Origin: Lentisalinibacter salinarum
GTDB lineage: Bacteria > Pseudomonadota > Gammaproteobacteria > Steroidobacterales > Woeseiaceae
Assembly: GCF_040706555.1 (NCBI RefSeq)
Contig: NZ_JAPDRH010000001.1
Coordinates: 558,001 to 622,000, forward strand
Direction: 5' to 3'
DNA: 64,000 nt
The position numbers were made by a program, and so were the translations under genes. Position 1 is the stretch's first letter. The number at the start of each line of letters is the position of its first letter. Positions 1 through 8,294 of this stretch are shown here, piece by piece. The notes below the pieces were generated by a model. The model did no database searches, was not told where the DNA came from, and worked only from the letters and a program-made list of their open reading frames with translations.

Positions 1-1034
1 ATGCCGCCGCGGTTGGCGCGCACCCAGGTGGAGCGGTAGTACACGGGTTCCGGGTCGCCCCATAGACTGACCTTGCGCACCATGCCCAGCGTATTCAGCA
101 GGGTCTCGATGCCCTTCACGCCGTGGCTGACCTCCTCGGTCTCCAGACGGGAAGGACCGCCGGCCTCCAGCGTCACCGTGGGGATGCCCGAGTCCGTGGC
201 GGCCTGGCGCAAAGTGCCGTCGGCCGGGATGCTGTTGATGATCACCGTGGCGCCGAAGCCCTGGGTCAGGGTGACAACGCCGGGGTCGCGCAGGTCGGCA
301 CGCAGCTGCGGCAGGTTGGCCCGGTCGAAGGAACCCGTGTGCAGGTCCACCAGGGCGTCGCAGTGGCGTACGATGCTGGTAAAGAACGAGTGGGCGATCC
401 GCGAAGCGGCGCTGCCGTCCGGGTTGCCGGGGAAATAGCGGTTCAGGTCGCGGCGGTCCGGCAGGTAGCGCGAGCCGCGGCGGAACGCCTGCAGGTTCAC
501 GATCGGCACGCCGATGACCGCGCCCGAGAGCTTCTGCGGGTCGAGGTCGTGGAGCACGCGGCGCACGATCTCGATGCCGTTCAGCTCGTCTCCGTGCACC
601 GCTGCGGTGAGGCACAGCACCGGGCCGGCATAGCGGCCATTCATCACCAGCACCGGCGTGTCCACGGGTATGCCTTCGAAGAGCTCCGTGGCCGACCAGG
701 ACAGGCGCTGATAGCTGGCGGGCGGCACCGTGCTGCCCAGTAATTCGAGCGCCTCCGCGTCCGACTCCCGGGCCCGGCCCCACTCCACCGGCTCCAGCGT
801 GGTCAGGGGCCGCTCGGCCTGCGGCCGTTCCCGTGCGGCAGTCACCTCGGGCTCGCTGTCGTCATGCTGTTCGCGGGCGTCCTCCGGATTGTCCACCACC
901 TCTTCGGTGGCGCCTATACCCGGGCCGGCGACGGCGACGCCTGCAACGGCCAGCAGCAGCGCCGCCGCCGTCGCCATGACGGCGGCGGTGAGTGCGGTGC
1001 GGCTGTTTTGCATCTCGGTATCCATGGTCGACAT
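1..1034 (-). CDS. Succinylglutamate desuccinylase/aspartoacylase family protein (M14), 3' end beyond window
   Basis: Reads off the left edge, so the C-terminus is missing; at least 344 residues are visible. The zinc-site signature of the AstE/AspA branch of M14 is intact: HGDELNG (H147, E150), RDLNRYFPG near 195-203 for substrate binding, and DLHTG with H232. Family members hydrolyse an N-acyl amino acid. Before the catalytic domain (about 105 onward) lie a hydrophobic stretch (about 14-37) that looks like a signal peptide or membrane anchor, then an acidic, probably disordered linker. An exported or anchored form is inferred. Three in-frame ATGs (1034, 1025, 1013) compete for the start; I kept the longest. 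The substrate cannot be read from the sequence. Confidence 0.85.
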   Translation of the reverse strand, partial: MSTMDTEMQNSRTALTAAVMATAAALLLAVAGVAVAGPGIGATEEVVDNPEDAREQHDDSEPEVTAARERPQAERPLTTLEPVEWGRARESDAEALELLGSTVPPASYQRLSWSATELFEGIPVDTPVLVMNGRYAGPVLCLTAAVHGDELNGIEIVRRVLHDLDPQKLSGAVIGVPIVNLQAFRRGSRYLPDRRDLNRYFPGNPDGSAASRIAHSFFTSIVRHCDALVDLHTGSFDRANLPQLRADLRDPGVVTLTQGFGATVIINSIPADGTLRQAATDSGIPTVTLEAGGPSRLETEEVSHGVKGIETLLNTLGMVRKVSLWGDPEPVYYRSTWVRANRGG

Positions 1035-1234
1035 CCGGCGGTCGATTTCCCGCGGGCTACGGTCCATTGCTTCGGCAGACGCGGCGGCCGGGGGTTCCCT
1101 CCGACGGAGCCGCCGCTCGCAAGGTTACGTAAACTATACGGAAACCGACAGCGAATCTGTGATCTGTTCTCGATATGGCGGATTTCGCTCTCCTTATCAT
1201 TGATGCCATTGCCGCCGCCCGGAGCCCGATCGCC

Positions 1235-1708
1235 ATGCGCCGAGTCCTGCCGATTCTCCCGCTGCTGCTCTTCTTCGTGCTCGCCGGCTGCGATAGCGGC
1301 GACGACGATAAAGCCCTCGTCCGCGGCTATCTGCAGGCGCTCGTCATCGAGGGCCGCTGGGAGGACTGGGACCGCTATTTCGCGCCCGGCGCCACCGTGA
1401 ACGGCTCCCGTCATGCCCGCGAGGTGCTCTCCTCGATCGGGCGCGGCCTGCACGGCGCCTTTCCCGACCTCGCGCTGGAAGTGTTGGAGCAGGTTGCCGA
1501 GGACGGGCGTGTGGCCACCCGTGTCCGCTTCAGCGGTACGCACGAAGGCGTCTTCGACGCCACGCCGCCGACCGGCGCCCGGGTGAGCTTCGAGGGCCTC
1601 CTGCTCGACCGGATCGAGGACGGCCGCGTCGTCGAGAGCCGGCAGCAACTGGACATGCTGGGTCTGAGCCGCCGAGTGAAGGGCGCCGCCGCGGGCCGGG
1701 GCGGCTGA
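1235..1708 (+). CDS. SnoaL/ester-cyclase-like lipoprotein
   Basis: 157 residues starting at the ATG of MRRVLPILP. The N-terminus is a lipoprotein signal: a hydrophobic run ending in LAGC, with the lipidated Cys followed by an acidic DSGDDD stretch. The rest has the alpha+beta pattern of the NTF2/SnoaL-like fold: helix with a YLQAL element, WEDWDRYFAPGATVNG, a central 'GLHGAFPDLALEVLE' segment and an RVRFSGTHEG strand. That pattern is typical of the 'ester cyclase' group, most of which have no known reaction. An upstream in-frame ATG at 1175 would bury the signal peptide, so the downstream start is preferred. Its stop overlaps the next start as TGATG, so the two are probably co-translated. Confidence 0.7.
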   Translation: MRRVLPILPLLLFFVLAGCDSGDDDKALVRGYLQALVIEGRWEDWDRYFAPGATVNGSRHAREVLSSIGRGLHGAFPDLALEVLEQVAEDGRVATRVRFSGTHEGVFDATPPTGARVSFEGLLLDRIEDGRVVESRQQLDMLGLSRRVKGAAAGRGG

Positions 1709-2136
1709 TGTTCGGCCACTGGTCGCTCGTGCCACCCGTCGTCCTGCTGGCGGCGGCGGCCGCCGTGATACTCGAGGCGGAGGACTACGGTCCCCATGCG
1801 CTGCCGAACCTGCTGCCCCCGGCGCTCACCCTCGCGCTGCTGCTCTACGCCCTGGCGCGAGACGGCTGGCGCTGGCATGAGGCGGACCGGCGCTGGCTGC
1901 TGGGAGTTCTCGGTTTCGCGATCCCGGCGCTGGGACTCTCTCTCTACCTGCACCTCGGACTGATGCTGGACTGGGGCGGCATGGCGAGCCGCGCCCGCAC
2001 GCCGGAACTCCTGTTCCGCTTTCTTCCCTATTACACGACGGGCGCAGGCGCGATCGGGTTCGCCATCGGCTGGATCATCGGCCGCAATCTCGATGGCGAG
2101 CGCCGGGCGCCGCGCCGGCGCCGACGGCAGGAATGA
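1708..2136 (+). CDS. Small integral membrane protein, unknown function
   Basis: 142 residues with about four predicted membrane segments (roughly 8-24, 35-50, 64-82 and 107-125) and an Arg-rich cytoplasmic tail ending RRRRRQE. The start overlaps the stop of the upstream lipoprotein gene (TGATG), which supports translational coupling. I do not recognise the family. The positive-inside tail and short loops suggest an inner-membrane partner of the lipoprotein, but this rests on gene proximity only. Confidence 0.6.
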   Translation: MFGHWSLVPPVVLLAAAAAVILEAEDYGPHALPNLLPPALTLALLLYALARDGWRWHEADRRWLLGVLGFAIPALGLSLYLHLGLMLDWGGMASRARTPELLFRFLPYYTTGAGAIGFAIGWIIGRNLDGERRAPRRRRRQE

Positions 2137-2232
2137 GACGTGTTTGTCTGTTGCCGGCGCCGGCATTAGCATAATCTTCGCCCTCGGGGAGCCGGATACG
2201 CGGTGACGATGAGCGGGACGAGAGGACAGAGA

Positions 2233-2781
2233 ATGCGACGCGGGAGGCAATGGCACAGGCCGGGACGCAGGCGGCGGGTGGGGCTCGCGCCGCTGCTGCC
2301 ACTTGCGCTCGCCGCGCTGGCCGTAGTGGCGCCTGGCGGGGCCGAAGCCACGCTCGAGGTCGCCGACAAGGTGGTGGTGGAGAAATCCGACCGCAAGCTT
2401 CACCTGGTGAAGGGCAAGCGGATCCTCGCCAGCTACGAGATCTTCCTGGGCATGGAGCCGGAGGGCCACAAGCAGGAGGAGGGCGATTCGCGCACGCCGG
2501 AGGGCCTGTACTATCTCGATCTGCGCAACGAGAACAGCGATTTCTTCCTCTCCATCCGCATCTCCTATCCGAACGCGCGGGACCGGGAGCGGGCGCGGCG
2601 TCTCGGCGTGGACCCGGGCGGCCAGATCATGATCCACGGCTACCCGAACGAGCCGCGCTATACCCCGGAGTTCTACCGTTCCGGCGACTGGACCGACGGC
2701 TGCATCGCGGTGTCCAATGCCGCCATGGTGGACATCTGGCTGATGACCCGCGAGAACACGCCGATCGAGATCCGCCCCTGA
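2233..2781 (+). CDS. L,D-transpeptidase (YkuD domain), exported
   Basis: 182 residues with an Arg-rich signal peptide (hydrophobic core about 17-35). The YkuD domain follows, from VADKVVVEKSDRKLHLVKG onward, with the family's catalytic signature IHGYPN ... DWTDGCIAVSN: the His of IHG and the Cys of DGCIAV form the active site. Such enzymes act in the periplasm on peptidoglycan stem peptides, making 3-3 crosslinks or attaching proteins, or cleaving such bonds in the YafK-like subgroup this resembles. ATG 2233 was chosen because a GAGGACAG sequence precedes it; GTG 2203 and ATG 2209 are alternatives. It is a stand-alone gene between a membrane protein and ppnN. Confidence 0.85.
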   Translation: MRRGRQWHRPGRRRRVGLAPLLPLALAALAVVAPGGAEATLEVADKVVVEKSDRKLHLVKGKRILASYEIFLGMEPEGHKQEEGDSRTPEGLYYLDLRNENSDFFLSIRISYPNARDRERARRLGVDPGGQIMIHGYPNEPRYTPEFYRSGDWTDGCIAVSNAAMVDIWLMTRENTPIEIRP

Positions 2782-2824
2782 ATCCGGCGCGCCGGGCGGC
2801 GCGCACCCCCGACAGGCGAACAGC

Positions 2825-4177
2825 ATGGATATCGAAGTCTCTCCGGAGGGCAGCCTCGAACTCCTGTCACAGGAAGAGGTGAACCGGTTGCGCAACCGCG
2901 GCGAAGGCGGCCTCTACGGGCTGCTGAGGCGCTGCGCGCTCGCGGTGCTCACTTCCGGCTCCATGACGGACGACACCCGGGAGCTGCTGGCCCGTTACCG
3001 GGATTTCGAGGTGGGCATCATCCAGCAGGACCGCGGCGTGCGGCTTGCGCTGCGCAATGCCCCGGATTCCGCCTTCGTGGACGGGCGCATGATCCGGGGC
3101 ATCCGCGAGCTGCTGTTCTCGGTCCTGCGCGACGTGGTGTTCGTGGACAACGAGCTGCGCGAGGGCGGGCAGTTCGATCTCGCCCGGTCGGATTCCATCA
3201 CCAACGCCGTCTTCCACGTGCTGCGCAACGCGCGCATCGTGCGGGCGCCGGCCGACACGAACGTGATCGTATGCTGGGGCGGCCATGCCATCAGCCGTGA
3301 GGAATACGACTACACCAAGACCGTAGGCTACGAGCTGGGCCTGCGCAGCCTGCAGGTGTGCACCGGCTGCGGCCCGGGTGCGATGAAGGGCCCCATGAAG
3401 GGCGCGACCATCGGCCACTCCAAGCAACGCATCCGCGACGGCCGCTACATCGGCATCACGGAGCCCGGCATCATCGCCGCCGAGTCGCCGAACCCCATCG
3501 TCAACGAGCTGGTGATCATGCCGGACATGGAGAAGCGGCTGGAAGCGTTCGTCCGGGTCGGCCACGGCTTCGTGGTGTTCCCCGGCGGCGTGGGCACGGC
3601 GGAGGAGATCCTGTTCATCCTCGGCGTGCTGCTGCACCCGGATAACGCCGACGTGCCGTTCCCGCTGGTGTTCACGGGACCGGCCGGCAGCGAGGACTAT
3701 TTTCGCCGCATCGACGAGTTCGTCGGTGCCACCCTCGGCGAGGCGGCGCAGCAGCGCTACCGCATCATCGTCGACGACCCGGTGTCCGTGGCCAGGACGA
3801 TCCAGTCCGGACTCACCGACGTGCGCGATTTCCGCCAGCGCCACAGCGACGCCTACTACTACAACTGGCGCCTGAAGATCGATCACGACTTCCAGGTGCC
3901 ATTCCGGGCGAGCCACGAGTCCATGGCCTCGCTTGCCCTGCATCCCGAACAGGCCCCGGAGGAGCTGGCCGTCAACCTGCGCCGCGCCTTCTCGGGGATC
4001 GTCTCCGGCAACGTGCGGGAGGATACGATCCGCATGATCGAGGAACGGGGGCCTTTCCGGATCGAGGCCTCCGGCAGGATCATGCCGCTGCTGGACGACC
4101 TGCTCCGCGCCTTCGTGGCCCAGGGGCGTATGAAACTGTCCGGCAGTTACAGCCCCTGCTACGAGGTGGTCGCCTGA
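2825..4177 (+). CDS. ppnN: Pyrimidine/purine nucleotide 5'-monophosphate nucleosidase PpnN (LOG family)
   Basis: 450 residues, the length of E. coli PpnN/YgdH (454). The central Rossmann-like LOG domain shows CTGCGPGAMKGPMKGA and the diagnostic PGGVGTAEEI phosphoribosyl-binding motif. It is flanked by the N-terminal DUF4478-like and C-terminal DUF3412-like segments found in this subfamily. The enzyme hydrolyses the N-glycosidic bond of nucleoside monophosphates, giving free base and ribose-5-phosphate, and is a (p)ppGpp target in E. coli. The start follows a 43-base gap after the transpeptidase gene. Family identity is firm; any local regulation is unknown. Confidence 0.95.
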   Translation: MDIEVSPEGSLELLSQEEVNRLRNRGEGGLYGLLRRCALAVLTSGSMTDDTRELLARYRDFEVGIIQQDRGVRLALRNAPDSAFVDGRMIRGIRELLFSVLRDVVFVDNELREGGQFDLARSDSITNAVFHVLRNARIVRAPADTNVIVCWGGHAISREEYDYTKTVGYELGLRSLQVCTGCGPGAMKGPMKGATIGHSKQRIRDGRYIGITEPGIIAAESPNPIVNELVIMPDMEKRLEAFVRVGHGFVVFPGGVGTAEEILFILGVLLHPDNADVPFPLVFTGPAGSEDYFRRIDEFVGATLGEAAQQRYRIIVDDPVSVARTIQSGLTDVRDFRQRHSDAYYYNWRLKIDHDFQVPFRASHESMASLALHPEQAPEELAVNLRRAFSGIVSGNVREDTIRMIEERGPFRIEASGRIMPLLDDLLRAFVAQGRMKLSGSYSPCYEVVA

Positions 4178-4220
4178 ACCCGGAGCGGCGCGCCGCCGCC
4201 TTTTTCCGTAATCGTCCCGC

Positions 4221-4271
4221 TTAAGTCAAAAAGCCCGCAGCGTGGCGCCCGGCGCCGTTCGTTAAGTCAAA
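4221..4271. repeat. Two direct copies of TTAAGTCAAA, 41 bases apart
   Basis: The 10-mer TTAAGTCAAA occurs at 4221-4230 and again at 4262-4271 in the AT-richer gap after ppnN. A spacing of 41 bases is close to four helical turns. They flank a GGCGCCCGGCGCC palindrome. They could be paired operator half-sites for the small gene that follows; nothing identifies the regulator. Confidence 0.45.
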
Positions 4272-4392
4272 TAGGGTGGCTGAACCCGCTGATTTAGCTG
4301 TCTTTTTTAACGCTGTTCATTGTGATGCAGTTCCTCGCTCCGGCACCCCTGCCAGCGTAATGTTCGCCCATCTGCTGGGAGTGGGATCAGCC

Positions 4393-4662
4393 ATGCCTGA
4401 TGACAAGGACATCCGCTGGGCCGCGGGCCCGGAAGAGGACGGGGACCATGACGAGACGGTGTCCGTGACCGACCGGGACGAGGGCCGCGACGGCGAGCCC
4501 TGGGACGCCTACCGCAAGTGGCTCTCACGGCGGGGAGACCGGCCGCGCAGCCGCGGTGCTCTGGACCCCTCGCTCTATACCTGGAAGGGCTACCGCAACT
4601 GGGCGGAGGAAGTGAAACGGAACTGGAGCGATCGCAACCGCAGTGACCGCGACGAATCGTGA
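4393..4662 (+). CDS. Small acidic hypothetical protein
   Basis: 89 residues, strongly charged: an acidic first half (PDDKDIRW ... GDHDETVSVTDRDEGRD) and a basic, aromatic second half (WDAYRKWLSRRGDRPRSRG ... YTWKGYRNWAEEVKRNW). There is no membrane segment, Cys pair or recognised domain. ATG 4393 was chosen because GGGAGTGGG lies 9-16 bases upstream; an upstream ATG at 4276 would add a sequence of different character. Codon use is GC3-rich like its neighbours, which supports a real gene, but the family is unknown to me. Confidence 0.5.
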   Translation: MPDDKDIRWAAGPEEDGDHDETVSVTDRDEGRDGEPWDAYRKWLSRRGDRPRSRGALDPSLYTWKGYRNWAEEVKRNWSDRNRSDRDES

Positions 4663-4732
4663 GGCCGGCCCCGGCAGCACGAACCGACTGACAGAAGAAC
4701 AACGGATTCTTCCCACCTCGATTTCGAAAACT

Positions 4733-4915
4733 ATGGCCAAAGCAAAACCGGGCGCAGAAGAGCAACTGGCGCTGTTCAAGACCGAAGAAACCCGCGAGCG
4801 CTGGCGCTGGGTGCACGAAGCCATCGCCTACGCCAAGGAAGCCAATCGCACCGCGATGCTCATGGCGGAGGATTCGCCGCGGGACAGCCGCCCCGTCCTG
4901 CGGCGGGTGCGCTGA
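4733..4915 (+). CDS. 60-residue hypothetical protein with a QLALF motif
   Basis: Reads MAKAKPGAEEQLALFKTEET at the start, then an amphipathic helical stretch (ERWRWVHEAIAYAKEANRTA) and an Arg-rich tail. The QLALF at residues 11-15 fits the QL[S/D]LF-type pentapeptide by which many proteins bind the DNA polymerase sliding clamp. That match is suggestive only, because five residues can occur by chance. The ATG lacks a strong Shine-Dalgarno sequence. A longer form from 4643 would overlap the upstream gene by 20 bases and begin with a segment of different composition. No family recognised. Confidence 0.45.
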   Translation: MAKAKPGAEEQLALFKTEETRERWRWVHEAIAYAKEANRTAMLMAEDSPRDSRPVLRRVR

Positions 4916-5039
4916 GGCATCCGGGCTGGCGCCAGGCCGGCTTGCGCTCCGCGGCGTCATCTTATGGTTGAATTCGCACCGCTGACACGAAGAAAGCGTT
5001 AGAATATGTTGATTGCTGAGGGATTCGGCGGAAGAGAAC

Positions 5040-5306
5040 ATGGAACGGCTGCTGCAGTATCTGGATGACATGGACGACTTCGTCTGGTCCATGCCGTTGC
5101 TGTGGGAGCAGGTCCGCCGTCTCCTCGCGCGCCTGGTCGCGCTGCTGGCGGGCGCGCTCATCGGCGTGGGCCTGGCCGTCGCGGCCGCAACCCTGCCGCT
5201 GGTCGCCGGCGCTCTCCTGGTGGCCGGCCTGATCGCCGTCCTGGCTCCCGCCATGTCCTGGCTGGCCCGTCACCCGACGGCACGCTGGACCGCACGCCAC
5301 TCCTGA
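5040..5306 (+). CDS. Small two-helix inner-membrane protein, unknown function
   Basis: 88 residues. An amphipathic, acidic N-terminus (MERLLQYLDDMDDFVWSM) is followed by two adjacent hydrophobic segments (about 30-52 and 55-76) and a short basic tail. GGCGGAAGAG just upstream is a good ribosome binding site for ATG 5040. Resembles nothing I can name. It lies alone between another small gene and htpG, about 20 bases before the htpG heat-shock promoter. Confidence 0.55.
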   Translation: MERLLQYLDDMDDFVWSMPLLWEQVRRLLARLVALLAGALIGVGLAVAAATLPLVAGALLVAGLIAVLAPAMSWLARHPTARWTARHS

Positions 5307-5324
5307 GCCGCACCCGCCCCGCGG

Positions 5325-5352
5325 GTTGAAAACTCCGCCAACGTCCCCACAC
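5325..5352 (+). promoter_or_regulatory. Predicted sigma-32 (RpoH) promoter of htpG
   Basis: GTTGAAA at 5325-5331 and CCCCACAC at 5345-5352, separated by 13 bases. This is close to the heat-shock consensus CTTGAAA-N11-16-CCCCATnT. It ends about 78 bases before the htpG start codon, which fits htpG being a classic RpoH target. Confidence 0.7.
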
Positions 5353-5430
5353 TCCGACCTGCCCGGAGCCGCCGGTGCGCCGTCGTGCCGCGGCCGGGCA
5401 ACGCACAGGTTCCATCCAGGGGAGGGCGAC

Positions 5431-7320
5431 ATGGCAGAGACCCGCAGCGCGGAGACGCTCGGTTTCCAGGCGGAGGTGAAGCAGCTGCTTCACCTGATGA
5501 TCCACTCGCTGTACAGCAACCGGGAGATCTTCCTCCGCGAGCTGATCTCCAATGCCTCCGACGCCGCCGACAAGCTGCGCTTCGAGGCGCTCGCCGATCC
5601 GGCGCTGATGGAGGATCAGCCGGAGCTCCGCATCGACGTGGACTTCGATGCCGAGGCCGGCACGGTGTCGGTCAGCGACAACGGCATCGGCATGAACCGG
5701 GACGAGGTGATCGCCAACCTCGGCACCATCGCGAAGTCCGGCACGGCGGAGTTCCTGCAGTCGCTGACCGGCGATACGCGCAAGGACTCACGCCTCATCG
5801 GTCAGTTCGGCGTCGGCTTCTACTCCTCGTTCATCGTCGCCGACCGGGTGGAGGTCTACAGCCGGCGGGCCGGCCAGCCGGCCGACACCGGCATCCACTG
5901 GGAGTCCGACGGTCAGGGTGAATTCCGCATCGGCTCGGTGGAGCGGCCCGAGCGGGGCACCCGCGTGGTGCTGCATCTGCGCGAGGACGCGAAGGAGTTC
6001 GCCGCCGCCGAGCGGCTGCGCCATCTGATCCGCCGTTACTCCGACCACATCGCATTCCCGGTCACCATGCCCATAGGCGATGGGGACGGCGACGGCGAGA
6101 GGGAGACGGTGAACGCAGCCACGGCCCTGTGGACGCGGCCCCGCGCGGAGATCGGCGATGAGGAATACCGGGAGTTCTACAAACACCTTACCCACGACCC
6201 GACGGACCCGCTCGCCTGGTCGCACAATCACGTGGAGGGGAAGCGTCAGTACACGAGCCTGCTCTACATCCCCGGCCGCGCCCCGTTCGACCTGTGGAAT
6301 CGGGAGTCGCCCCGGGGGCTGAAGCTCTACGTGCAGCGGGTCTTCATCATGGACGACGCCGAGCAGTTCCTGCCGCTTTATCTGCGCTTCGTCCGCGGCG
6401 TCATCGACACCGCCGACCTGCCGCTCAACGTGTCGCGGGAGCTGCTGCAGTCCCATCCCACCCTGGACGCGCTGCGCAGCGCTCTGACCCGCCGCGCCCT
6501 GGAGCTGCTGGAGAAGACGGCGGCGGACGATGCGGAGACCTATCAGAAGATCTGGGACGAGTTCGGCGAGGTGCTGAAGGAGGGGATCGGCGAGGACCCC
6601 GGCAACGCCGAACGCATCGCCGCGCTGCTCCGCTTCGTGACGACCCGCAGCGAAGGCGCCACCCAGGACCAGTCGCTGGACGACTATATCGGCCGTGTGC
6701 AGACGGATCAGGAGGCCATCTACTACCTGGTGGCGGACAGCCTGGAGAAGGCGCGCTCGGCGCCCCAGCTCGAGGTGTTTCGCGATCGGGGCATCGAGGT
6801 ACTGCTGCTGCACGACCGGCTGGACGAATGGATGATCGGTCAGCTGCCCGAGTACAGGGGCAAGAAGCTGAGCGACGTCGCGAGAGGCGGGGCGGAACTC
6901 CCGGGCGGCGAGAGCGGTCCGGAACAGGAGGCGCTGGACGAGGAGCAGAAGCCACTGCTGAAGAAGCTGCGGCGCTTGCTGAAAGATCAGGTGGAGACCG
7001 TACGCGTGAGCCGCCGGCTGGTGGATTCTCCCGCCTGCCTCGTGCTCTCGGAGCACGACGTCGGCCGCCAGATGCGTCACCTGTTGGAGGCGGCGGGGCA
7101 GAAGCTGCCGGAGACGAAGCCCATCTTCGAGATCAACCCCTCCCATCCGCTGGTGCAGCGGCTGTCCACCGAGAGCGACGAGGGCCGTTTCGAGGATCTG
7201 GCGAGGGTCCTGGTCGATCAGGCCCGCCTGGCCGAGGGCGGCTCGCTGGAGGATCCGGGCGCGTACGTGCGCCGCATGAACCGGCTGCTGCTGGAGCTCG
7301 CCGGCGACGGGGAGCAATGA
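5431..7320 (+). CDS. htpG: Molecular chaperone HtpG (bacterial Hsp90)
   Basis: 629 residues, the normal length for HtpG. The GHKL ATPase domain is complete: NREIFLRELISNASDAADKLR near the start, DNGIGM for nucleotide binding, and GQFGVGFYSSF. The middle domain shows LPLNVSRELLQ and the C-terminal dimerisation region ends at the stop. It folds and remodels cytoplasmic client proteins with DnaK. The start is the ATG preceded by GGGGAGGGCGAC; an upstream TTG at 5326 falls inside the predicted -35 element, so it is rejected. The RpoH-type promoter upstream implies heat induction. Confidence 0.97.
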   Translation: MAETRSAETLGFQAEVKQLLHLMIHSLYSNREIFLRELISNASDAADKLRFEALADPALMEDQPELRIDVDFDAEAGTVSVSDNGIGMNRDEVIANLGTIAKSGTAEFLQSLTGDTRKDSRLIGQFGVGFYSSFIVADRVEVYSRRAGQPADTGIHWESDGQGEFRIGSVERPERGTRVVLHLREDAKEFAAAERLRHLIRRYSDHIAFPVTMPIGDGDGDGERETVNAATALWTRPRAEIGDEEYREFYKHLTHDPTDPLAWSHNHVEGKRQYTSLLYIPGRAPFDLWNRESPRGLKLYVQRVFIMDDAEQFLPLYLRFVRGVIDTADLPLNVSRELLQSHPTLDALRSALTRRALELLEKTAADDAETYQKIWDEFGEVLKEGIGEDPGNAERIAALLRFVTTRSEGATQDQSLDDYIGRVQTDQEAIYYLVADSLEKARSAPQLEVFRDRGIEVLLLHDRLDEWMIGQLPEYRGKKLSDVARGGAELPGGESGPEQEALDEEQKPLLKKLRRLLKDQVETVRVSRRLVDSPACLVLSEHDVGRQMRHLLEAAGQKLPETKPIFEINPSHPLVQRLSTESDEGRFEDLARVLVDQARLAEGGSLEDPGAYVRRMNRLLLELAGDGEQ

Positions 7321-7387
7321 ACCCGGCCCGACGCGCTAGAATCGATCCACGGCAAACGGCCGCCGGCCGACGGAGGATAACTAGGCA

Positions 7388-7789
7388 ATGACGGAAGAGA
7401 CGAAAGAGCAGTTGCGCGAACGACTGGGCGACGAGGCCTGGCGGGTGACCCAGCAGGGCGCCACGGAGCCGCCGTTCGCCGGCCGCTACGTCAACCAGAA
7501 GGACGACGGCACCTATGCCTGTGTCGTCTGCGGCACCGAGCTGTTCAGTTCGGAACACAAATACGACTCCGGCTCCGGCTGGCCGAGCTTCTGGCTGCCG
7601 CTGGCCGGCGAACGGGTCCGCACCGAGCGGGACACGAGTCACGGCATGGTCCGCGACGAGGTCCTGTGCGCCACCTGCGGTGCCCACCTGGGCCACGTCT
7701 TCCCGGACGGGCCCGAGCCCACCGGGCTGCGTTTCTGCATCAATTCCTGCGCGCTGTCCTTCGACGGGGAAGACCCCGAGGGTTGTTGA
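7388..7789 (+). CDS. msrB: Peptide-methionine (R)-S-oxide reductase MsrB
   Basis: 133 residues. Two CxxC pairs (C45/C48 and C94/C97) form the structural zinc site. HKYDSGSGWPSFW and SHGMVRDEV are the substrate-pocket signatures, and RFCINS carries the catalytic C117. It reduces methionine-R-sulfoxide in oxidised proteins in the cytoplasm, recycled by thioredoxin. An extra Cys (C121, NSCALSF, where Ala or Ser is usual) sits four residues after the nucleophile. GGAGG precedes the start. It follows htpG by 67 bases, so the two could share stress transcripts. Confidence 0.96.
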   Translation: MTEETKEQLRERLGDEAWRVTQQGATEPPFAGRYVNQKDDGTYACVVCGTELFSSEHKYDSGSGWPSFWLPLAGERVRTERDTSHGMVRDEVLCATCGAHLGHVFPDGPEPTGLRFCINSCALSFDGEDPEGC

Positions 7790-7802
7790 GGGTCGCTGAG
7801 CG

Positions 7803-8273
7803 GTGCTGCGCTTTCTCGCCTCGTTCCTGGCTGCCTGCGTAGTCGTCGCTGCCATGCTGGTGGTCGCCGTCCAGCTGTGGGGCGGCTTCGAGCGGGCGAC
7901 CGGCGACGACGAGATTGCCGTGGAGGCGCATCCCCTCGACCTGCTCGTGGGTTACGACAGCCTCGACGTGGCCGAACTGCTCGGCGAGCCCCGCCGCCGC
8001 CTGCCGGAACTGGAGGCGCCGCCGCCGATGCTGGAGCCGGTGCCGCCCGCTGGCGTAACCGACGAGCGGGAGCGGCGGGGCTTCGTGCAGGTGGAAGTCG
8101 AGGTGGATGCCAGCGGCCGGCCGGTGGACGCCCGGGTGCTGCAGGCAGCCCCCGCCGGCGTCTACGAGGACGACGCCCTGGCGCAGGTGCTGGACGAGCG
8201 CTATCCGGCGGGCGAGCCCGGCACCCGGATACGGATCGTGGACTTCACCGTCCGCCCGGACGCCGTGCGCTGA
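7803..8273 (+). CDS. TonB-C-terminal-like membrane-anchored protein
   Basis: 156 residues from a GTG start. One N-terminal membrane segment (about 4-27) is followed by a Pro/Glu-rich periplasmic stretch and a domain like the TonB C-terminus (GFVQVEVEVDASGRPVDARVLQAAP, ending in a strand RIRIVDFTV). In TonB itself this domain contacts TonB-dependent receptors. This copy is short, lacks the long proline-rich spacer, and has no adjacent exbB or exbD. It may therefore be a TonB-fold envelope protein rather than a true energy transducer. A separate, larger TonB lies at 23261-24178. Confidence 0.6.
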   Translation: MLRFLASFLAACVVVAAMLVVAVQLWGGFERATGDDEIAVEAHPLDLLVGYDSLDVAELLGEPRRRLPELEAPPPMLEPVPPAGVTDERERRGFVQVEVEVDASGRPVDARVLQAAPAGVYEDDALAQVLDERYPAGEPGTRIRIVDFTVRPDAVR

Positions 8274-8294
8274 TCCGCGTGCCGGTGCGGGGCG

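Noticed and set aside
4221..4300. Flagellar sigma-28 promoter from TTAAGTCAAA
   Set aside because: No GCCGATAA-like -10 at the required 11-base spacing in either copy.
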